33,909 nt of DNA, from positions 4,852,347-4,886,255 of the forward strand of contig NZ_CP083986.1 of assembly GCF_020172685.1 (NCBI RefSeq), written 5' to 3'. Made by a program: the position numbers and the translations under genes. The DNA comes from [Mycobacterium] nativiensis (GTDB lineage Bacteria; Actinomycetota; Actinomycetes; Mycobacteriales; Mycobacteriaceae). This document shows positions 25,650 through 33,385 of this stretch, piece after piece (within the stretch, counting starts at the first letter, position 1; every line of letters starts with the position of its first letter). Below the pieces are notes generated by a model. The model was given only the letters and a program-made list of their open reading frames with translations. It made no database searches and had not been told where the DNA came from.

Positions 25650-27152
25650 CTACAACGGCAGCCGGACGGTGAATTCGGTGTTGCCGGGGACGCTGGTCAC
25701 GCCGATCGTCCCGTGATGCGCCCGGACCACCGCCGCCGCGATCGCCAGGCCCAGCCCGGTGCTGCCGCCCTTGCGGGACCGGGAGGTGTCGCCGCGGGCG
25801 AAGCGCTGAAAGATCTCCGGCTGGAACTGTTCGGGAATACCCGGTCCGTCGTCGGTCACGCTCAGCACCGCTTCGGCGCCGTCGACCCCCAACCGGACGG
25901 TGACCACGGTTCCCGGGCCGGTGTGGACGCGGGCGTTGGTGAGCAGGTTGGTCAACACCTGGTGCAGCCGCGCCGAGTCGCCGGGAACCGTCACCGGCTC
26001 GTCGGGCAGGTCGAGCCGCCACTGATGGTCCGGGCCGCCGACGTGGGCGTCGCTGACCGCGTCGACCGCCAGCCGCGACAGATCCACCGGCTCATGTTCC
26101 AGCGGCCGGCCGGAATCCAGCCGGGCCAGCAGCAGCAGGTCTTCGACCAGGCTGGTCATCCGGTCGGCCTCGGACTGCACCCGGCCCAGGGCGTGCGCCA
26201 CGGCTTCGGCGTCATCCGGAATCCGTTGCGCCAGTTCGGCATAGCCGCGAATCGCGGTCAGCGGAGTGCGCAGCTCGTGGCTGGCGTCGGCGACGAACTG
26301 GCGCACCCGAGTCTCGCTGGCCTGCCGTGTCGCCAGCGCGGCGGCGATGTGGTCGAGCATCCGGTTGACCGCGGCGCCCAGCTGGCCGACCTCGGTGCGG
26401 GGGTTGGTGTCGGGCTCGGCGACCCGCACCGGCAGCGTCGCGTCGCCGCGGTCCAGCGGCAGGCCGGCGACCTCGCCCGCGGTCTGCGCCACGCGCCGCA
26501 GCGGGGTCAGGGCCCGCCGGATGACGACACTGCCCGCCGTCGCCGCGGCGACCACCGCGACCAGGGTGACCAGACCGAAGATGAGCAGCACCCGCACCAT
26601 GGTGGCGTCCACCGCCGCCAGCGGCAGCCCGGTGACGATGGTGCCGTCGCCGTTACGCGCCGGTGTCGCGGCCACCCGGTAGCGTCCGATACCGTCCAGG
26701 CGCCGGGTCACCGGCGTCGCAGTCGCCGCGATCTCGACCAATTGCCTTGTGGCCGAGGGACTCAATTCCTCCCGCAGGCCTGGCGTGCTCAGGTAACCGG
26801 CGTCGACTTCCGAGACATCCGGGCCTTCGCCGATCACCGCACCGACCATCCCGACCGGCTGGCCGGGGGCGTCGAGGAAATCGGGTCCCGGGCCTGGCCG
26901 GGGCCGGTGGCGGCGGCGCCACGTCGGCGGGGGCGGCTGGCCGTGCAGACGCGCGGACCGCCGCGCAGCGTCATGCAGTTGGTGGTCGACCTGACTGACC
27001 AGGTACTGGTACAGCGCCAGCTCGGTCACCGCGCCGATGCCCAGGCAGGCCACCGTGAGCAGCGCGATCTGACCGGCCAGCAACCGCGCCCGCAGCGACC
27101 ATGGCCGCCGGGCACCGGCACACAACGACTCAGACAGCCGGCTTGAGCACAT
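25650..27152 (-). CDS. tcrY: Sensor histidine kinase TcrY
   Basis: About 500 residues, ending at 25650. TM1 is in the N-terminal AGQIALLTVACLGIGAVTELALYQYL and TM2 near 188-208. A Pro/Arg-rich sensor segment lies between them. A HAMP domain follows TM2. The dimerisation box DASHELRTPLTAIRGY carries the phosphorylated His292, and the ATPase domain has NLLTNARVHT (N box), VTDDGPGIP, and GLGLAI. The start is uncertain: ATG 27152 overlaps tcrX by 23 bases, GTG 27161 lies upstream, and TTG 27125 lies after the tcrX stop. It matches Rv3764c. TcrXY is induced in low iron and affects virulence in M. tuberculosis. Confidence 0.92.
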   Translation of the reverse strand: MCSSRLSESLCAGARRPWSLRARLLAGQIALLTVACLGIGAVTELALYQYLVSQVDHQLHDAARRSARLHGQPPPPTWRRRHRPRPGPGPDFLDAPGQPVGMVGAVIGEGPDVSEVDAGYLSTPGLREELSPSATRQLVEIAATATPVTRRLDGIGRYRVAATPARNGDGTIVTGLPLAAVDATMVRVLLIFGLVTLVAVVAAATAGSVVIRRALTPLRRVAQTAGEVAGLPLDRGDATLPVRVAEPDTNPRTEVGQLGAAVNRMLDHIAAALATRQASETRVRQFVADASHELRTPLTAIRGYAELAQRIPDDAEAVAHALGRVQSEADRMTSLVEDLLLLARLDSGRPLEHEPVDLSRLAVDAVSDAHVGGPDHQWRLDLPDEPVTVPGDSARLHQVLTNLLTNARVHTGPGTVVTVRLGVDGAEAVLSVTDDGPGIPEQFQPEIFQRFARGDTSRSRKGGSTGLGLAIAAAVVRAHHGTIGVTSVPGNTEFTVRLPL

Positions 27153-27870
27153 ATCCGGCACCGCGCAGGGTATGGATCATCGGCGGCCGACCATTGTCGA
27201 TCTTCTTACGCAGGTACGAGATGTAGAGCTCGACGATGTTGGCCCGGCCGCCGAAGTCGTAGTCCCACACCCGATCCAGGATCTGCGATTTGGACAGCAC
27301 CCGCCTGGCGTTGTGCATCAGGTAACGCAGCAACTCGAATTCGGTGGACGTCAACGTGATCGGGTCACCGCCGCGAGTCACCTCGTGGGAGTCCTCGTCC
27401 AGGATCAGGTCACCGACCACGATCTGGGCTCCGCTGTCGGCGGTGCTCACCCCGCTGCGGCGCAGCAGCGCCCGCAGCCGCAGCACCACCTCCTCGATGC
27501 TGAACGGCTTGGTGACGTAGTCATCGCCGCCGGCGGTCAATCCGGCAAGCCGGTCCTCGAGCGCGTCCTTGGCCGTCAGGAACAGCACCGGCAGCCGCGG
27601 GTTGGCCTCACGCAGTTTGGGCAGCACGTCCAGGCCACTCATGTCGGGCAGCATCACGTCGAGCACTACGACATCGGGGCGTTCGGCTTTCGCGGCGGCG
27701 ATCGCCGACGCGCCGTCACCGGCGGTCGCGGTGCTCCAGCCCTCATAGCGCAGCGCCATGGCCACCATCTCGGCCAGCACCGTCTCGTCGTCGACCACCA
27801 GCACGGTGATGGGCTTGCCGTCGGCGCGCGCCATCACGACGCGTTCCACCGATCCCCGAGGCTCAGTCAT
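27130..27870 (-). CDS. tcrX: Response regulator TcrX (OmpR/PhoB family)
   Basis: About 246 residues. The receiver domain has VVDDETVLAEMV (Asp27-Asp28 acidic pocket), the phospho-acceptor Asp71 in VVVLDVMLPDMSG, Thr99 in LTAKD, and Lys in YVTKPFS. The DNA-binding winged helix covers TLTSTEFELLRYLMHN, SKSQILDRVWDYDFGGRANIVELYISYLRKKID and GAGYVLKPAV. ATG 27870 is preferred; ATG 27831 is also possible. The frame continues upstream to 28392 only as noise overlapping other genes. It is the first gene of tcrX-tcrY and diverges from the NTF2-like gene across 39 bases, which must contain its promoter. Confidence 0.94.
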   Translation of the reverse strand: MTEPRGSVERVVMARADGKPITVLVVDDETVLAEMVAMALRYEGWSTATAGDGASAIAAAKAERPDVVVLDVMLPDMSGLDVLPKLREANPRLPVLFLTAKDALEDRLAGLTAGGDDYVTKPFSIEEVVLRLRALLRRSGVSTADSGAQIVVGDLILDEDSHEVTRGGDPITLTSTEFELLRYLMHNARRVLSKSQILDRVWDYDFGGRANIVELYISYLRKKIDNGRPPMIHTLRGAGYVLKPAV

Positions 27871-27909
27871 CGCGCTCCAGTATGTCGCTAGTCCCGATAT
27901 CGTCGTCGA

Positions 27910-28254
27910 ATGGCACGCACCCCGCAGGAGATCTTCGACCATCACATCCACGCCCTGGTGTCTCGCGACGTCGAGGCGTTGCTCACCGACTACGACGACG
28001 AGTCCGCGCTCATCACGCCTGCCGGTGTGGCGAAGGGCCTGGCCGGCATCCGGGCCGCGTTCAGCCAGTTGACCGATGCGCTGGCCGATGCGGTGTTCGA
28101 CATCAAGTCGCAGACCTACCACGGCGATGTCCTGCTGATCGAGTGGACGCTCGACTCGCCGGGATTCCAGGTCGAGGGTGTGGACACCTTCTTGTTCGGC
28201 GCCGACTCGATCCGGGTCCAGACCATCTCGCAGTCGGCGCGACCCAAGGGCTGA
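27910..28254 (+). CDS. NTF2/SnoaL-like protein
   Basis: A 114-residue protein with the SnoaL/NTF2 cone fold: EIFDHHIHALVSRDVEALLTDYDDESALITPAGVAKGLAGIRAAF. It continues as YHGDVLLIEWTLDSPGFQVEGVDTFLFGADSIRVQTI. The family includes isomerases, dehydratases and ligand-binding proteins, and residues for a specific reaction cannot be assigned. It starts at ATG 27910, divergent from tcrX, with a short upstream region. It is not clear whether it belongs to the same transcript as the kinase-like gene 80 bases downstream. Confidence 0.85.
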   Translation: MARTPQEIFDHHIHALVSRDVEALLTDYDDESALITPAGVAKGLAGIRAAFSQLTDALADAVFDIKSQTYHGDVLLIEWTLDSPGFQVEGVDTFLFGADSIRVQTISQSARPKG

Positions 28255-28334
28255 CCTAATCCGTTGTCGCGCATAGTCGGGCAATTGCGCTATGCCGGCT
28301 CGCCCGGGCGCCCCGCCGGGTAGGTTCAGGCCTC

Positions 28335-29354
28335 GTGGACCTGGAACCGGTAGCGCAGTGGATGTCGAGCCGAGAACTGGGTGAGGGCCCACTGGAAGAC
28401 GTCACCGAACTGTCCGGCGGAACCCAGAACGTCATGCTGCGGTTCACCCGCTCTGGTCGCAGCTATGTGCTGCGGCGCGGCCCACGGCACCTGCGCCCGC
28501 GCAGCAACGCGGTGATGCTGCGCGAGACCCGGGTGCTGGCCGCGCTGGCCGACACCGACGTGCCGCACCCGCGGCTGATCGCCACCTGCGACGATCCGGC
28601 GGTGCTCGGTGAGGCGGTGTTCTATCTGATGGAGCCGGTCGACGGGTTCAACGCGGGTGAGGGACTGCCCGCCCTGCACGCCGGCGACCCCGCGGTGCGC
28701 CATGAGATGGGGCTGTCGATGGCCGACGCGCTGGCCCGCCTCGGCGCGGTCGACCACATCGCAGTGGGCCTGGCCGACTACGGCAAACCGGACGGTTTCC
28801 TGGAACGGCAAGTGCCGCGCTGGCTTTCGGAGTTGGACTCCTATCGGCAGTTCGAGAACTACCCCGGCCCCGACCTGCCCGGCATCGACGAGGTGGCCTC
28901 CTGGCTGCAGGCCAACACGCCTGTGTCATGGCAGCCGGGCATCATGCACGGCGACTACCACGCGGCCAACGTGATGTTCTCCCGCACCGGACCGGAGCTG
29001 GCGGCGATCGTGGACTGGGAGATGTCGACCATCGGGGACCCACTGCTGGACCTGGGCTGGCTGCTGGCCACCTGGCGCCAGGACGACGGGTCCAGCGTGT
29101 TCGGCCACACCCTGACCGGCATGGACGGGCTGGCCTCGACCGGCGAGCTGCTGGAACGGTACGCCGCCGGCAGCTCCCGCGATCTGTCGCATATCGGCTG
29201 GTACACCGTGCTGGCCTGTTTCAAGCTGGCCATTGTGATCGAAGGAACGCTGGCCCGAGCCTCAGCGGGCAAGGCGCAGAAGGAAGTCGGCGACCAACTG
29301 CACGACGCCGCCGTGTGGCTGTTCCAGCGTGCACTGACATTGACGGAGGGCTGA
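28335..29354 (+). CDS. APH-like phosphotransferase (ACAD10/Rv3761c type)
   Basis: A 339-residue aminoglycoside-phosphotransferase-fold protein. Brenner motif IMHGDYHAANVMF carries catalytic Asp207 (His205) and IVDWEMSTIGDPLLDLGW supplies metal-binding Asp227. YVLRRGP replaces the usual beta3 Lys with Arg, as in the ACAD10-type branch, where many such proteins are annotated wrongly as acyl-CoA dehydrogenase. M. tuberculosis Rv3761c (fadE36) is of this type. Its substrate is unknown, and acyl or hydroxyacyl phosphorylation has been proposed for the branch. It starts at GTG 28335, with TAGGTT (28321-28326) as a possible -10. The M20 gene begins 3 nt after its stop. Confidence 0.9.
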   Translation: MDLEPVAQWMSSRELGEGPLEDVTELSGGTQNVMLRFTRSGRSYVLRRGPRHLRPRSNAVMLRETRVLAALADTDVPHPRLIATCDDPAVLGEAVFYLMEPVDGFNAGEGLPALHAGDPAVRHEMGLSMADALARLGAVDHIAVGLADYGKPDGFLERQVPRWLSELDSYRQFENYPGPDLPGIDEVASWLQANTPVSWQPGIMHGDYHAANVMFSRTGPELAAIVDWEMSTIGDPLLDLGWLLATWRQDDGSSVFGHTLTGMDGLASTGELLERYAAGSSRDLSHIGWYTVLACFKLAIVIEGTLARASAGKAQKEVGDQLHDAAVWLFQRALTLTEG

Positions 29355-29357
29355 GCA

Positions 29358-30590
29358 GTGACCCAACACCTCGACGCGGTCGACCGGATCATCGCCGAAG
29401 ACACACCCCGGCTGATCGAGGTGTTCAAGGACCTGCACCGCAATCCCGAACTGGGCTTCGCCGAGGTGCGCACCGCGCGGATCATCGCGCAGGCCCTGAC
29501 CGACCTCGGGTTCACCGTCACCACCGGAATCGGGCGCACCGGAGTGGTCGCGACGCTGTACAACGGGCCCGGCCCGGTGGTGATGTACCGCGCCGACATG
29601 GACGCGCTGGCCATGACCGAGGCCACCGGCGTGGACTGGGCCAGCCACGACCCGGCGGTCGGGCACGTGTGCGGTCACGACGCGCACGTCACCTGGATGC
29701 TCGGGATGGCCCGGGTGCTCGCCAGAACCACCGACACCTGGTCTGGCACAGCGGTATTGATCGGCCAGCCCGCCGAGGAGCTCATCAGCGGCGCGGCGGC
29801 CATGATCGACGACGGTCTCTACGACATCGCACCCAAACCGGAGGCGTTCGTCGCGATGCACACCGCGCCGGTACCGGTGGGCACGATTGCCGCCATCGGC
29901 GGTGAGCGGATGGCCGGCACCGATCAGCTCGACCTCGTCTTCCACGGCGTCGGCGGGCACGGCTCAATGCCACAACTGGCCAAAGACCCGGTGCTGATGG
30001 CCGCTCAGGCCGTCGTGCAGTTCCAGGGCATCATCAGCCGCACCGTTGCCCCGGACGAGACCGCGGTGCTGACCGTCAGCTCATTCCAGGCCGGCTCGGC
30101 CTACAACGTCATCCCCGACCGAGCCCTGCTGAAGGTCAACCTGCGCTGGTTCAGCCCGCACGTACGCGAGCAGCTGCTGACCGGGATCCGGGCGATCAGC
30201 ACGGGCATCGCCCGCAGCTGGGATATGCCCGACGACCTGTTGCCGACGATCACGATGGCCGGCGGCTCGACCCCGCTGGTCAACGACGCCGCGCAGACCA
30301 GCCGGCTGGCCACCACCCTGGGCGGGATACTCGGCGAGCACAACGTCGTGAGGCAGCTGCCGGCGCTGACCGGTTCAGAGGATTGTCACCTGCTCAAGGG
30401 CCCCCACCACGACGTGCCGTTGAGCTATTTGATGGTCGGGGTGGCCGACCCGCAGGTGTACGCCGACGCCGCCGCCAGGGGCCAGCTTTTCCCCTACGCC
30501 CCGCATTCGCCGGACTATCTCGTGGACCTCGCCGCGATCCCGTTCGGCACCAGAATCGCCAGCCTGGCGATGCTGGAATTGCTCGGGTGA
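29358..30590 (+). CDS. M20D-family amidohydrolase
   Basis: A 410-residue zinc peptidase/amidohydrolase. RADMDALAM carries the bridging Asp80. VCGHDAHVTWM contributes Cys105 and His107, QPAEE has the catalytic Glu140 and ligand Glu141, and AMHTAPVPVG and GGHGSMPQ belong to the lid/dimerisation domain. M20D members hydrolyse N-acyl amino acids, hippurate, indole-3-acetyl amides and similar amides. The Cys in the metal site is typical of M20D aminoacylases. GTG 29358 is chosen because GGAGGG lies 8 nt upstream. It forms an operon with the APH-like gene, suggesting sequential processing of an acylated compound. It resembles M. tuberculosis AmiA1/AmiB1. Confidence 0.92.
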   Translation: MTQHLDAVDRIIAEDTPRLIEVFKDLHRNPELGFAEVRTARIIAQALTDLGFTVTTGIGRTGVVATLYNGPGPVVMYRADMDALAMTEATGVDWASHDPAVGHVCGHDAHVTWMLGMARVLARTTDTWSGTAVLIGQPAEELISGAAAMIDDGLYDIAPKPEAFVAMHTAPVPVGTIAAIGGERMAGTDQLDLVFHGVGGHGSMPQLAKDPVLMAAQAVVQFQGIISRTVAPDETAVLTVSSFQAGSAYNVIPDRALLKVNLRWFSPHVREQLLTGIRAISTGIARSWDMPDDLLPTITMAGGSTPLVNDAAQTSRLATTLGGILGEHNVVRQLPALTGSEDCHLLKGPHHDVPLSYLMVGVADPQVYADAAARGQLFPYAPHSPDYLVDLAAIPFGTRIASLAMLELLG

Positions 30591-30617
30591 CGACGTAATA
30601 TTGGGCGGATTTCGCAC

Positions 30618-30641
30618 CACAACGACACGCAAGACGTTGTG
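30618..30641. promoter_or_regulatory. Inverted repeat and promoter before the HTH gene
   Basis: CACAACG (30618-30624) and CGTTGTG (30635-30641) are perfect arms with a 10-nt spacer. The right arm overlaps a TTGTGC candidate -35 (30637-30642). TAAGGT (30660-30665) is 17 bp downstream as a -10, placing the start of transcription at the GTG of the HTH gene. This is a likely operator for autoregulation. Confidence 0.5.
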
Positions 30642-30673
30642 CTGTCTACCAAGACGAGCTAAGGTTTATCCCT

Positions 30674-30982
30674 GTGGACGATCGTCACAAAGACCCAACT
30701 GTAGTACTGCCCTACCTGGTCGGCAGGCCGCTCGGAGCGACCGAGGTCTACGAGGCCTTCGGGTACCGCAAGTCCGCGTACTACAAGGCGGCGCATGAGG
30801 GCCGGCTGATCAGTGCGGACAACCTGATCCGAGTCGCCCGGTACTTCGGGCTGAACCCGGTTGACCTCCAGGTTCGCTTCGGTTTGATCGAGCACGACGC
30901 GGTCGCGGAATACCTCGAGAACTCGTCTCGATCGCTGCGCCTCGGTGACCTCAAGGCAGATCTGGACAAACCGCCCGTCTAA
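30674..30982 (+). CDS. Small helix-turn-helix DNA-binding protein
   Basis: A 102-residue cytoplasmic protein starting at GTG 30674, possibly from a leaderless transcript. It reads LPYLVGRPLGATEVYEAFGYRKSAYYKAAHEGRL, with the helix-turn-helix around AFGYRKSAYYKAAHEG. LIRVARYFGLNPVDLQVRFGLIEHDAV follows, the two-helix tail familiar from Xre/phage-repressor-like proteins (VARYFGLNPVDL). I do not recognise a named family. It lies 28 nt upstream of the first of three tandem membrane protein genes, on the same strand, with GGGGAG in the gap, so it is likely to be their regulator and co-transcribed with them. Alternative: an unrelated small chromatin-associated protein. Confidence 0.75.
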   Translation: MDDRHKDPTVVLPYLVGRPLGATEVYEAFGYRKSAYYKAAHEGRLISADNLIRVARYFGLNPVDLQVRFGLIEHDAVAEYLENSSRSLRLGDLKADLDKPPV

Positions 30983-31010
30983 GGGGAGTTCCGGGAAGTA
31001 CCGTCGACGC

Positions 31011-31763
31011 ATGACGTCGGCTTTCATCGGCGCCACCGTGCTCGTGGTGCTCTACAGCCTGTGGGTGCGCCGCGACACCTGGTGGTCACGCTGGGAGATC
31101 GGCATCACCTCGGCCATCGCTCTGGAGGGGTGTGCCCTGGTGCTGCTGTCGCCGTGGGCGGCGCAGGCCGTCGGGCCGTGGCTGCACAAGGCCAGCGGGA
31201 TCTGGAACCTGCAGCAAATGGTCGGTCACATCTTCATCGTCATGGCAATCGCGGCCAACATCTACCACGTGATGGCGCGCCTGGCTGATTTCGAGGAGAT
31301 GCGGACGCTGTACCGCAGACAGGTGAAGTGGCCGGCCAGGATCGGCCTGCCGGCCATGATGGCGGTGTTCGTCATCGCCGACGCGGACTACCGACCGGAC
31401 GGATTCGCAACGAGCAGCCAGGGCGGCTGGGTGACCGCCTACTGGGTGCTGCTGTGTGGCCTGTTGATCTACGAGTCCGCCTATGCGACTCGGCTGTTGA
31501 TGATGGTGCGGTCCGACCCGCGCGCCAAGGAGACCGTCGAGCTCTACACCGCCTCGTCAGCGTTCGCCCTGGCGGCCCTTACCGCGCAGCTGAGCACGAC
31601 CTGGACCCAAACCGATGTGAGCTCGCTGGTCTGGTTGTGGGTGTGCGTGTCCGTGGGCATCTTCGCCTACGGCTCGGCACGTTCCTGGCGGGCCAAGGCG
31701 GCATGGTTCACGGCCGGCCACCGCCCGATCGCGCAGAACAACCCCCCGCAAACGTTGTCGTGA
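31011..31763 (+). CDS. Seven-helix membrane protein, tandem paralog 1
   Basis: A 250-residue integral membrane protein of unknown family. The segments run in order: TM1 MTSAFIGATVLVVLYSLWV, the invariant cytoplasmic motif YSLWVRRDTWWSRWE (about residues 15-29), TM2 ending in LLSPWA, WNLQQMVGH and TM3 with NIYHVMARLAD, TM4, TM5 with YESAYATRLLMM, DPRAKETVELY, TM6, and TM7 VSVGIFAYGSARSWRAK. Conserved His residues lie in and just after TM3. It starts at ATG 31011. It is the most divergent of the three copies; ADADYRPDGF replaces the loop seen in the others. It has no catalytic signature. Transport, sensing or membrane protection are all possible. Confidence 0.8.
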   Translation: MTSAFIGATVLVVLYSLWVRRDTWWSRWEIGITSAIALEGCALVLLSPWAAQAVGPWLHKASGIWNLQQMVGHIFIVMAIAANIYHVMARLADFEEMRTLYRRQVKWPARIGLPAMMAVFVIADADYRPDGFATSSQGGWVTAYWVLLCGLLIYESAYATRLLMMVRSDPRAKETVELYTASSAFALAALTAQLSTTWTQTDVSSLVWLWVCVSVGIFAYGSARSWRAKAAWFTAGHRPIAQNNPPQTLS

Positions 31764-31772
31764 GGGCCGACG

Positions 31773-32510
31773 ATGGTATCGGGGTTCATCGTCGCCACAC
31801 TCGGGATCATCGTCTACAGCCTGTGGGTTCGCCGCGACACCTGGTGGTCGCGCTGGGAGGTCACCGCCACCTTCGCCGTGGCGATGGAGGGTTGCGCACT
31901 GTTGTTGATGTCGCCGTGGGCCAGCGCCGCGGCCGGCGCGATGCTGCACCAGGCCCTGGGAGTGTGGAATGTGCAGCAGATGCTCGGGCATCTGTGCCTG
32001 ATCGCCGCGGTATCGGGCAACATCTATCACATGCTGGTACGCCTGGCCGATCCTGAGCAGGTGCGCTCATTCATGCGCCGACAGCTCATGGTGCCGATCT
32101 GGCTGGCCATCGCGATCATGGTCCCGGCCTTCCTGCTCGCCGCCCAGGAGTACCAACGGGACTTCTTCTCCGCACCGGCCACTGATGCCTGGATGGTCGT
32201 CTACGAGCTGGTGGCCTGTGCGGTGGTGCTGTACCTCAGTGCCTACGTCAGCCGGCTGATGCTGGCGCTGCGCCACGATCCGCGGGCCAAGACCACCATC
32301 GACCTGTACCTGGTGTCGATGGGGTTCGCCGCTGCGGCATGTGTGACCGTGGCCGGCTCGGCCTGGGGCGGCGGTGACGACGCCGGCCCGGTGATCTGGG
32401 TCTTCATCTGTCTGTCGGTGGGAATCTTCGCGTACGGTTCGGCGCGCTCATGGCAGGCGAAAAGTTCGTGGTTTACCTCCGGGGGTGGCACCGTGATCGG
32501 CGCGAAATGA
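31773..32510 (+). CDS. Seven-helix membrane protein, tandem paralog 2
   Basis: A 245-residue paralog, opening MVSGFIVATLGIIVYSLWV with YSLWVRRDTWWSRWE intact. It keeps EGCALLLMSPWA, WNVQQMLGH, NIYHMLVRLADPEQ, YLSAYVSRLMLAL, RHDPRAKTTIDLYL and LSVGIFAYGSARSWQAK. Hydrophobic segments fall at about 3-18, 33-51, 69-88, 108-126, 141-165, 176-196 and 205-225. It starts 9 nt after paralog 1. The stop overlaps the paralog 3 start by 4 bases (ATGA), so translation is coupled. By eye it is closer to paralog 3 than to paralog 1. Confidence 0.82.
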   Translation: MVSGFIVATLGIIVYSLWVRRDTWWSRWEVTATFAVAMEGCALLLMSPWASAAAGAMLHQALGVWNVQQMLGHLCLIAAVSGNIYHMLVRLADPEQVRSFMRRQLMVPIWLAIAIMVPAFLLAAQEYQRDFFSAPATDAWMVVYELVACAVVLYLSAYVSRLMLALRHDPRAKTTIDLYLVSMGFAAAACVTVAGSAWGGGDDAGPVIWVFICLSVGIFAYGSARSWQAKSSWFTSGGGTVIGAK

Positions 32511-33232
32511 TTTCCGCGTTCATCGCTGCCATGCTGGCGGTGATCGTGTACAGCCTGTGGGTGCGCCGGGACACCTGGTGGTCGCGCTGGGAGGTTGCCG
32601 CCACCTTCGCCCTCGCCATGGAGGGGTGCGCGCTGCTGCTGCTGTCCCCCTGGGCCGGCCACACCCTGGGACCGATGCTGCACCAGTACCTGCACCTGTG
32701 GAACGTCCAACAGCTGCTCGGCATCATCTGCCTGATCGTGGCGGTGACAGCGAATACCTATCACATGCTCGTGCGGCTCGCCGACCCCGATCACGTGCTG
32801 CCGATCATGCGCAAACACCTCCTGGCGCCGTTGGGGCTGGGCGTCGTGGTGATGGTGGCCACCTTCGTCAAGACCGAACGGGGCCACCAGCCGGACATAT
32901 TCGCGGGCCTGACCGGTGACGCCTGGCAGACGGGCTACGAAGTGGCGGTTTGCGCGATGGCGATCTACCTGAGCTGCTATCTCAGCAGGTTGATGCTGTT
33001 GCTGCGGCACGATCCGCGGGCCAAGACCACCGTCAACCTGTATCTGGCTTCGATGGCGTTCGCGGTCGCGGCCTGCCTGATCGGATTCGGCTCGATCTGG
33101 GTCGGCGCCTATGCAGGGACGGCGATCTGGGCCTGCATCTGCATTTCCGTGGGGATCTTCGCCTACGGGCTGGCACAGTCCTGGCAAGCCAAACAGGCCT
33201 GGTTCTCGCCGGAAGCCCGCACGAACCGGTGA
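32507..33232 (+). CDS. Seven-helix membrane protein, tandem paralog 3
   Basis: A 241-residue paralog. ATG 32507, overlapping the upstream stop, is preferred because it aligns with the starts of the other copies (MISAFIAAMLAVIVYSLWV); the frame's ATG at 32450 lies within paralog 2. It retains YSLWVRRDTWWSRWE, WNVQQLLG, NTYHMLVRLADPDH, CYLSRLMLLLRHDPRAKTTVNLYL and ISVGIFAYGLAQSWQAK. The TM3 His of the GH pair is replaced by Ile (LLGIICLI), while the later YHM His remains. It is the last gene of the module, followed 7 nt later by a palindrome and then the IS481 remnant. Confidence 0.82.
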   Translation: MISAFIAAMLAVIVYSLWVRRDTWWSRWEVAATFALAMEGCALLLLSPWAGHTLGPMLHQYLHLWNVQQLLGIICLIVAVTANTYHMLVRLADPDHVLPIMRKHLLAPLGLGVVVMVATFVKTERGHQPDIFAGLTGDAWQTGYEVAVCAMAIYLSCYLSRLMLLLRHDPRAKTTVNLYLASMAFAVAACLIGFGSIWVGAYAGTAIWACICISVGIFAYGLAQSWQAKQAWFSPEARTNR

Positions 33233-33239
33233 TGCGCGA

Positions 33240-33302
33240 CGTTGACTCTGCGTCCAGGGCGTGAGCTACTCGCACTTTTCCACCGTGTGCGCAGAGTCAA
33301 CG
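33240..33302 (+). repeat. Palindromic element after the membrane-protein module
   Basis: CGTTGACTCTGCG (33240-33252) and CGCAGAGTCAACG (33290-33302) are perfect 13-bp arms around a 37-nt loop that contains CTCGCACTTT (33269-33278). It starts 7 nt after the stop of paralog 3, so it may end the transcript. The shared loop string and the position just after a stop codon match the 2040-2106 element. Confidence 0.75.
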
Positions 33303-33340
33303 CCGCCATCTTGAGTGCGCCCGAAGGTGTGATCGGTCAG

Positions 33341-33375
33341 GACATCCCGGACTGATGTCTCAAGACATCCCGGAC
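33341..33375 (+). repeat. Direct repeat at the IS481-like left end
   Basis: GACATCCCGGAC occurs at 33341-33352 and again at 33364-33375, 23 bp apart. It lies just before the transposase start and probably forms part of the element's left end with transposase-binding sites. The outer boundary and target duplication cannot be fixed because the right end is outside the window. Confidence 0.55.
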
Positions 33376-33385
33376 AGTTCAGTGG

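Noticed and set aside
23253..27146. A 1297-codon open frame on the plus strand across the phosphatase, sulfatase and tcrY genes
   Set aside because: It is antisense to three clearly recognised genes and is rich in Arg, Gly, Gln and His, as expected for a mirror frame in GC-rich DNA. It has no domain.
28271..28295. Inverted repeat GCATAG/CTATGC between the NTF2-like and APH-like genes
   Set aside because: Only 6-bp arms with a 13-nt spacer, easily by chance; no T-run and no relation to a promoter could be shown.
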